From the NCBI GenBank assembly GCA_003133075.1, contig PKZN01000040.1:16907-22368 (forward strand): a stretch of 5,462 nt of DNA, written 5' to 3'. Positions 1-4,517 of this stretch are shown here, in pieces. Both the position numbers and the translations under genes were made by a program. The DNA comes from Acidimicrobiaceae bacterium (lineage in GTDB: Bacteria > Actinomycetota > Acidimicrobiia > Acidimicrobiales > RAAP-2). The notes below the pieces were generated by a model. It did not search any database. It was not told the origin of the DNA and saw only the letters and a list, made by a program, of their open reading frames with translations. Position 1 is the first letter of the stretch; the number at the start of each line of letters is the position of its first letter.

Positions 1-1320
1 GGCGACGTCGAGCACGCCACGCCAGGGCAGTTCGTCGGGCACGCGCACGCCCTCGCGCGGAGACTCCAACATCCACTGCAGCGCACCCAGTATTGACGCG
101 GCCACCTGAATCGTCGTCGCGTTCTGGTGAGGTGCAACCTCGCGCGCCTCTTCGATGGTGGTGCGCATCCCGGTCCACCACGAACGATACGGGTGGCCCA
201 TGAGCAGGACGCCGAGTTCGTCGCGACCGGAGATGATCTCATCGTTCATGACGCGCATGCGATCGGGGTAGACGTAGTCGTTGCCTTCTAACTCCACGAA
301 ACTCGCCCAGGCGACGTCGGCCGGACAGTAGGCGTAGTGCACCGTCGGCCGGTAGAGCGGCGCGTCGCCCTCCCACACCGTCAGGTGGTCAGAGATCGTG
401 AACGCCTCGCCGTGGCGGATCACCATGCCGATAATCGGCCCGGAGGGGACCATCGTTCGTACCAGGGTCTTGTGGGCCATCTGGGCGAGACAGATCTGGT
501 TTTTTGGACCTTCGGCGCCCTCGTGGGTGAGGGCGAGCGGGGGCAGGGTCTTTTCGTGCGTGCCCCATCCGAGTTCCGCGGGTGCGACGCCCTCCTCGTA
601 GAACCCGTCCACACTCCAGGTGTTCACGAACTCGCCGACTTCCTTTGGCTGATTGGTGATCTGCGTGTCGCGTTCGGCGATGTGAATAGTGCGGACCTCG
701 AGCAGTTGTGCGAGGACGTTGAAGCGACCCTCGGCCACTGCGGCAGTAATCTCCTCGTGGCGCTCGGCGAGCAGCCCGTCGCGCAGGACCGCTTCGGCGA
801 TCTCAACGAGCGCTTGCTTGACGAAATGGCTCACCAGACCCGGGTTAGCCCCGTGCTCCACGACGGCCGAGGGTCCGTCGTTCGATCCCCACTTGGCGAT
901 CTGTCGGCGAAGGTCCATGTGACGCCAGTAGAGCGTGCGCTCTTGGGGTGACGTGCTCGCGGGATCGCCGTAGGGATTCCACTCCTCCACCGAGGTGTTG
1001 AGATATCGGACGTTGTGATCGCGACACCACTCGAGCAACTCCTCGAGACCGATGTTCCACGCGAGGTCGATCAGCAGATCACCATCACTGAGGTACGCGC
1101 CGAGCGTCGCTTCTAAGTTCTCGCGGTTGATCTCGAACTGGCGATAGTGCACACCTCGCTCAATTGACCCCACGATTCGTTCGCGATTATCGCGGCTTTC
1201 GAGAATCGTTATGGAACTCGGCTCGAACGTGAAATGGTCCAGCAGTAGTGGTAACAGACACTGCACCACCGAGCCGCATCCCAAGATGAGGACACGTCGG
1301 GGCATGTGGACTTCGTTCAC
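1..1320 (-). CDS. hss: Homospermidine synthase, 3' end cut by window edge
   Basis: Homospermidine synthase is an NAD-dependent cytosolic enzyme that makes homospermidine from putrescine (or from spermidine plus putrescine) by aminobutyl transfer. The frame is open from 1320 through base 1 and gives 440 residues. Bacterial relatives have about 477, so roughly 40-45 C-terminal residues are missing. A Rossmann glycine motif (GCGS, residues 14-17) opens the protein. Strong family blocks follow: GANPG (Asn159), IHIAERDTQ (Glu216), VNTWSVDGF (Trp235), Glu243, AELGWGT, YRPTVHYAY and DELGVLLMGH. From memory of the Blastochloris viridis enzyme, Glu216, Trp235 and Glu243 correspond to its active-site Glu210, Trp229 and Glu237, with identical spacing. 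I chose the GTG at 1320 because AGAGG lies 6 bases upstream. The ATG at 1305 has no good ribosome site, and a frame stop at 1372-1374 excludes any earlier start. The family call is firm; the start is less so. Confidence 0.9.
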   Translation of the reverse strand, partial: MNEVHMPRRVLILGCGSVVQCLLPLLLDHFTFEPSSITILESRDNRERIVGSIERGVHYRQFEINRENLEATLGAYLSDGDLLIDLAWNIGLEELLEWCRDHNVRYLNTSVEEWNPYGDPASTSPQERTLYWRHMDLRRQIAKWGSNDGPSAVVEHGANPGLVSHFVKQALVEIAEAVLRDGLLAERHEEITAAVAEGRFNVLAQLLEVRTIHIAERDTQITNQPKEVGEFVNTWSVDGFYEEGVAPAELGWGTHEKTLPPLALTHEGAEGPKNQICLAQMAHKTLVRTMVPSGPIIGMVIRHGEAFTISDHLTVWEGDAPLYRPTVHYAYCPADVAWASFVELEGNDYVYPDRMRVMNDEIISGRDELGVLLMGHPYRSWWTGMRTTIEEAREVAPHQNATTIQVAASILGALQWMLESPREGVRVPDELPWRGVLDVA

Positions 1321-1326
1321 GGACGA

Positions 1327-1331
1327 CCTCT
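1327..1331 (-). promoter_or_regulatory. Ribosome binding site deciding the hss GTG start
   Basis: On the minus strand this reads AGAGG, 6 bases before the GTG at 1320. No comparable purine-rich site precedes the ATG at 1305, where the leader reads GAACGAAGTCCAC. This favours the five-residue longer N-terminus. The site overlaps the 8-base palindrome TCTCGAGA (1329-1336), which could only weakly mask it. Confidence 0.55.
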
Positions 1332-1368
1332 CGAGACCTTTGACGACGATGGCGATGGGCCAGAGACG

Positions 1369-1399
1369 AGCCTAACCGCTGAAAAATTGCCACTTTCAA
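1369..1399 (-). promoter_or_regulatory. Candidate promoter for hss
   Basis: On the minus strand a TTGAAA (1394-1399) is followed after 19 bases by TAGGCT (1369-1374), which fits the loose actinobacterial -10 pattern TAnnnT. The spacing is longer than the 17-base ideal. Transcription would start near 1361 and leave a leader of about 40 bases before the GTG at 1320. This is one of the few AT-rich patches in the window and it sits in the gap between the SDR and hss. A small dyad, TGAAA-N9-TTTCA (1380-1398), overlaps the -35 region and could be an operator. The call rests on sequence pattern only. Confidence 0.35.
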
Positions 1400-1403
1400 C
1401 ACT

Positions 1404-1421
1404 GCGCCGCGACGACGGCGC
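1404..1421 (-). terminator. GC hairpin after the SDR stop, possible terminator
   Basis: A perfect 6-base-pair stem (GCGCCG/CGGCGC, loop of 6 bases) begins 5 bases after the SDR stop codon. There is no adjacent U-tract; the nearest run of five T comes about 17 bases after the stem on the minus strand. It is therefore not a textbook intrinsic terminator. Its place directly after the last gene of the mycofactocin unit and before a candidate promoter supports a transcript boundary. Confidence 0.35.
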
Positions 1422-1426
1422 CGATG

Positions 1427-2212
1427 CTAAGAGACCGTCATCCCGCCGTCGACCGCGATGTCGGCCCCGGTGATCGCTGAGGCCGCCGACGAACACAGCC
1501 AAACAATGGCCGCGGCGATCTCGGCGGGTTCGAGCAGGCGACCAATAGGTTGTTGTGCCGCGAAGGCTTCGACGCTCTCTAAGTCGTACACCTTGGCCGA
1601 CGCGTCGAGGATCGCGGTGCGCGTCGAGCCGGGGCTCACCGCGTTCGCCGTCACGCCGAAGGGGGCCAAGTCCATCGCGACGCCGCGAATCATCCCAACG
1701 ACCGCGTGCTTCGCGGCCGAATAGGCGGCCAAGCGCAACAGCCCGGTGTGCCCCGCGGCCGACGCGACCGCGACGATGCGACCATTCGCCTCTTTCCCGT
1801 TCGCAATCAGCACCGGGGCGGCGGCTTCGATGAGTCGACGCGTCCCCAGCACGTTCACCGACCACACGGCGTCAAAGGCGGCGTCGCCGATCTCCCAGAG
1901 CGGTGCACCGACCCCGAGGACGCCCGCGCAGGCCACCGCGGCGTCGAGCCGCCCGAAGTGTCGCGTCGCCGTCTCGACCGCGAGGTGCATGTCGGTCGCG
2001 CTGCGCACGTCGCCCACCAGTCCGAGCACCGCGTCGCCGTGTCGGGCCACGACGGCGTCGAGGTCCGCGGGTGTGGCGAGCGCGTAGGGCACCTCATCGA
2101 TGTCGCGACAGCGATCGACGGCGACCACGCGGTAGCCCTCATTGACCAGCGCGTCGACGGTCGCGGCGCCGATACCGCGAGCCGCACCGGTGACGATCGC
2201 GACGCGACTCAT
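1427..2212 (-). CDS. Mycofactocin-coupled SDR family oxidoreductase
   Basis: A 261-residue short-chain dehydrogenase/reductase, complete from ATG to TAG. The nucleotide-binding motif TGAARGIG covers residues 8-15, and Asp33 at the end of the second strand predicts NAD(H) over NADP(H). The catalytic set is Asn120, Ser151, Tyr164 and Lys168 (YSAAK), followed by the SPG turn and a C-terminal ITGADIAVDGG. Between Asp33 and GDVR (67-70) lies an insert absent from classical SDRs, with the DIDxxPYxLATPxDL pattern I recognise from mycofactocin-dependent SDRs. Members of that group hold nicotinamide so tightly that it does not exchange and use mycofactocin as external electron carrier. The substrate, probably an alcohol, cannot be read from the sequence. 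The start codon overlaps the mftD stop by one base, which implies translational coupling. The Shine-Dalgarno region is weak, consistent with that. Confidence 0.88.
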   Translation of the reverse strand: MSRVAIVTGAARGIGAATVDALVNEGYRVVAVDRCRDIDEVPYALATPADLDAVVARHGDAVLGLVGDVRSATDMHLAVETATRHFGRLDAAVACAGVLGVGAPLWEIGDAAFDAVWSVNVLGTRRLIEAAAPVLIANGKEANGRIVAVASAAGHTGLLRLAAYSAAKHAVVGMIRGVAMDLAPFGVTANAVSPGSTRTAILDASAKVYDLESVEAFAAQQPIGRLLEPAEIAAAIVWLCSSAASAITGADIAVDGGMTVS

Positions 2213-3381
2213 CAGCCGAGCCTGCGAAAGAAGTCCGCGGGCGCGACGACGTCGGTGCGGTCAAGTTCTTTGACGTCAGATTTACCGAGTCCCATCAACG
2301 CCGAGTCGATACCGCCGCGCAGTATGTCCAACACGTTCTCAACCCCCGCCTGACCCGCCGCGGCGAGCCCCCACAGTGACGCCCTGCCGATCATGACCGC
2401 GTTCGCCCCGAGCGCCAGGGCCTTGACGACGTCGCTGCCGCGGCGAACACCGCCATCGAGCACCACCTCGATCTGATCACCCACGGCATCGACGACCGCG
2501 GGCAACGAACGCAGCGGCGCCGGCGTGCCATCTAAGTTGTTGCCCCCGTGATTAGAGACCGACAGCGCGGTCGCGCCGAGGTCGACAACGCGCTTCGCGT
2601 CGTCCACGCGAGCGACGCCCTTCACCATGAAGGGCCCGCTCCATTGGCTGCGCAACCATTCGACGTCACTCCAACTCGGCAGCGTGCTCTGCATCCACTC
2701 GTAGTACGCGCCGAAAAACGTCGGTGCGGGCTCACCGGGCAGAGCCATGTTGGGGGTCGTCAGGTTCGGGAGGTGCCCCGTTTTGGCGAAGGACCAGAAC
2801 CACGCGGGCCGCGCGAGTACTTCGGGCGCCAACTTCATGACGGCCTTGGCGTCGATCTTCTCGGGGATCCAGGGACTCCCCCAGTCGCGCCCGTTAGAGA
2901 ACGACCAGTCCAAGGTCAAGATGATGCCCTTGGCCCCGGCCTCCTTCGCGCGCTCTAATCGCTGCAGGAGCCGGTCGCGGTCTCCCGACCAGTAGAGCTG
3001 GAAGAAGACCTGGTCACTCGCCGCACAGACGTCCTCGATGGAGCGACTGGCGAAAGAACTCAATCCCATCGCGACCCCGCGCGCGGCGGCCGCCCGTGCG
3101 AGGGCGACCTCGCCGTCGGGGTGGACGGCCTGCACGCCAGTTGGCGAGATGATCACGGGAATCGACAGGGACTGACCCATCACGGTGGTGGCGAGGGTGC
3201 GGTCGTTCGAGAGCCCCGCGACGTGGGGGGCGAAGCCGAGTTCGTCGAAGGAGGCCAGATTGTCTTTGGAAGAGAGTCCCTTCTCCGAGCCCGCGACCAG
3301 GGCGCCGTAGACCGAGCGCGGCAGGCGCTTTTCGGCGCGACGCTGAGCGATCGCCACGGTTTCGAACCACTTCTCTGACAT
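2212..3381 (-). CDS. mftD: Pre-mycofactocin synthase MftD
   Basis: An FMN enzyme of the lactate/glycolate oxidase fold. After MftC cross-links Val-Tyr and a peptidase frees that core (AHDP), MftD oxidatively deaminates it to the alpha-keto amide of pre-mycofactocin. The 389 residues form one TIM barrel. An MftD-like N-terminus (SVYGALVAGSEKGL, near 23-36) is followed by ISPTGVQAVHPDGE (78-91), TLDWSFSNGRDWGSP (156-170), the active-site SNHGGNNLDG with probable base His278, DGGVRRGSD (309-317) and a phosphate-binding IGR (331-333). Asn281 replaces the Arg that grips the substrate carboxylate in lactate and glycolate oxidases. I take the ATG at 3381, which has AGGAGG just upstream and matches the family start. 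A GTG at 3408 would add nine residues without a good ribosome site. The QOR-like gene lies 102 bases upstream and the SDR overlaps by one base. Confidence 0.95.
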   Translation of the reverse strand: MSEKWFETVAIAQRRAEKRLPRSVYGALVAGSEKGLSSKDNLASFDELGFAPHVAGLSNDRTLATTVMGQSLSIPVIISPTGVQAVHPDGEVALARAAAARGVAMGLSSFASRSIEDVCAASDQVFFQLYWSGDRDRLLQRLERAKEAGAKGIILTLDWSFSNGRDWGSPWIPEKIDAKAVMKLAPEVLARPAWFWSFAKTGHLPNLTTPNMALPGEPAPTFFGAYYEWMQSTLPSWSDVEWLRSQWSGPFMVKGVARVDDAKRVVDLGATALSVSNHGGNNLDGTPAPLRSLPAVVDAVGDQIEVVLDGGVRRGSDVVKALALGANAVMIGRASLWGLAAAGQAGVENVLDILRGGIDSALMGLGKSDVKELDRTDVVAPADFFRRLG

Positions 3382-3384
3382 CAC

Positions 3385-3390
3385 CCTCCT
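3385..3390 (-). promoter_or_regulatory. Ribosome binding site deciding the mftD start
   Basis: The minus strand reads AGGAGG, a full Shine-Dalgarno match, 3 bases before the ATG at 3381. The preceding bases (CG) extend the purine-rich stretch, so pairing could shift to a roomier spacing with GAGG at 3388-3391. The in-frame GTG at 3408 has no such site, so the shorter protein is preferred. Confidence 0.6.
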
Positions 3391-3410
3391 CGCGACCCAA
3401 GGTGACACTA

Positions 3411-3444
3411 CCGTCCCTCGCTCCCCGCGACGGGCGAGCGACGG
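3411..3444. repeat. Imperfect inverted repeat upstream of mftD
   Basis: CCGTCCCTCGC (3411-3421) and GCGAGCGACGG (3434-3444) are reverse complements except for one central mismatch, giving 5+5 paired bases around a 12-base loop. It fills much of the 102-base gap between the QOR-like gene and mftD, about 30 bases before the mftD start. It could be an operator dyad or a leader hairpin. GC-rich DNA produces such repeats by chance, so function is unproven. Confidence 0.35.
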
Positions 3445-3456
3445 CGGTTGGGAACT

Positions 3457-3473
3457 GGGCGATCGTCGCGCCC
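3457..3473 (-). other. Small hairpin after the QOR-like gene
   Basis: GGGCG (3457-3461) pairs with CGCCC (3469-3473) around a 7-base loop, starting 10 bases after the TAA of the QOR-like gene on the minus strand. There is no T-run after it. With the larger inverted repeat next to it, the gap could attenuate or reset transcription before mftD. This is weak evidence. Confidence 0.2.
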
Positions 3474-3483
3474 GACGACCCCG

Positions 3484-4452
3484 TTAGGGGATGAGTACCA
3501 CTCGTCCGAAGGACTGGCGACTCTCGATGTAGGCGTGCGCCCCTTCGGCGTCCGAGAGCGGGAACGCTCGGTCGATCACGACGCGCAGTTCACCCTTCGC
3601 GACGTCGTCCAACAGCGTCGCGACCAGTTCGTGCGCGCGAGGATAGAAGAACAACTCGGCCCCCATGAAGTAGCCCGACAGGGTCTGATTGTTCCCCCGC
3701 ATCCTCGAGATATCGACACGCTCGGCGCTCGAACGACCCGCGTCACCCACGCTGACGCAGCGCCCCCGGTAGGCCAGCACGTCAAGACTCCCCTGCAGTG
3801 TGATACCGCCCACCGAGTCAACGACGACGTCGACGCCACGTCCGTCGGTGAGGCGTCGCACCTCCGTCACGAAGTCGTGCGTCAGGTAGTTGATGCCCTC
3901 ATCGAGGCCAAGCGTCTTGAGTCGCTCCAGCTTTTCGTCACTCGACGCGGTGGAGAGCACACGCGCGCCCGCGCGCTTGGCCAACTGAATCGCGGCGACG
4001 CCCACGCCGCCCGCGCCCGCGTGAATGAGCACCGTCTCACCCTTCGCGAGATGGCCAAACTCGAAGAGACAGTCCGACGCGGTGCCGAAGGGAATCGGCA
4101 CGCACGCCGCATCTTCGGTACTCACGCCCTCGGGGATCGCCCAGGTGAACGCGGGCGGCGAGGCGCGCAGTTCGGCGTGTGATCCATCCACGCCGGTGGT
4201 GACCACGCGGTCGCCGACGGCAAATCCCGTGACCTCGCCACCAACTGCCTCAACGACACCGGCACACTGGTAGCCGACGATGTGCGGCACGCGACTCATC
4301 TCACCGCGCAGGCGGTTCAAGGTGTCGCCCCCTTCGATGCTGATCGCTTCGACCCGCACCAACACGTCCTGGGGCGAGACGACCGGGTCGGGCACGTCCT
4401 CGTAACGGAACACGTCCGGCGACCCGGTTTCGTAGTAGACGGCTGCTTTCAA
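3484..4452 (-). CDS. Zinc-free MDR oxidoreductase, quinone oxidoreductase-like
   Basis: A 322-residue medium-chain dehydrogenase/reductase that probably transfers hydride from NAD(P)H to a quinone or an activated alkene; the real substrate is unknown. The N-terminal GroES-like domain (about 1-115) opens with MKAAVYYETGSPDVF and carries GVVEAVG (65-71) and VGDRV (79-83). The Rossmann domain follows with HAGAGGVGVAAIQLAK (144-159). The Cys and His zinc ligands of alcohol dehydrogenases and the four-Cys structural zinc lobe are absent, as in quinone oxidoreductases. The end, FGRVVLIP, is typical. The start codon is TTG, supported by the family N-terminus and GGGGGAG 3 bases upstream. It lies 65 bases after mftC and 102 before mftD on the same strand, so co-transcription is plausible. 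Nothing in the protein itself ties it to mycofactocin. Confidence 0.88.
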   Translation of the reverse strand: MKAAVYYETGSPDVFRYEDVPDPVVSPQDVLVRVEAISIEGGDTLNRLRGEMSRVPHIVGYQCAGVVEAVGGEVTGFAVGDRVVTTGVDGSHAELRASPPAFTWAIPEGVSTEDAACVPIPFGTASDCLFEFGHLAKGETVLIHAGAGGVGVAAIQLAKRAGARVLSTASSDEKLERLKTLGLDEGINYLTHDFVTEVRRLTDGRGVDVVVDSVGGITLQGSLDVLAYRGRCVSVGDAGRSSAERVDISRMRGNNQTLSGYFMGAELFFYPRAHELVATLLDDVAKGELRVVIDRAFPLSDAEGAHAYIESRQSFGRVVLIP

Positions 4453-4455
4453 ACT

Positions 4456-4462
4456 CTCCCCC
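4456..4462 (-). promoter_or_regulatory. Ribosome binding site supporting a TTG start
   Basis: The minus strand reads GGGGGAG, 3 bases before the TTG at 4452. No in-frame ATG or GTG nearby would keep the conserved N-terminal strand of the QOR family (KAAVYY), so this site plus TTG is the best start. The 65-base gap 4453-4517 holds nothing else that I can support. Confidence 0.55.
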
Positions 4463-4517
4463 GTTCGCTCACCCTCAACCTTGTTCTAGCGGTCGCGAAC
4501 CCGGCCGTGCCGTGGGT

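Noticed and set aside
337..951. Plus-strand open frame of 204 codons
   Set aside because: It lies wholly antisense to hss. Its Arg/His/Gly-rich composition is typical of a mirror frame in GC-rich DNA, and it shows no recognisable domain, while the opposite strand has clear family motifs.
1317..1865. Minus-strand open frame of 182 codons
   Set aside because: It runs in another frame through the SDR gene and is extremely Arg-rich. It is a shadow of the SDR.
1706..2353. Plus-strand open frame of 215 codons
   Set aside because: It is antisense across the SDR and the end of mftD, without domain similarity, and crosses two genes with strong support.
2212..3381. Annotation as L-lactate dehydrogenase
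   Set aside because: The HGGNN motif, the SVYGALVAGSEKGL N-terminus and the mftC and SDR neighbours identify MftD.
2212..3408. mftD starting at the GTG at 3408
   Set aside because: There is no ribosome site before it, and the family N-terminus (SEKWFETV) begins at the ATG at 3381, which has AGGAGG.
3448..4182. Plus-strand open frame of 244 codons
   Set aside because: It is antisense to the MDR oxidoreductase, rich in Arg and Gly, and has no known motif. The minus frame encodes a complete, well-conserved protein.
1306..4517. A hidden small mftA precursor gene in the gaps
   Set aside because: I looked on the minus strand for a short frame ending in the usual Gly-Val-Tyr tail after a Met-Cys-Gly-like core and found none in the gaps of 65, 102 and about 106 bases. 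mftA is more likely beyond the right edge.
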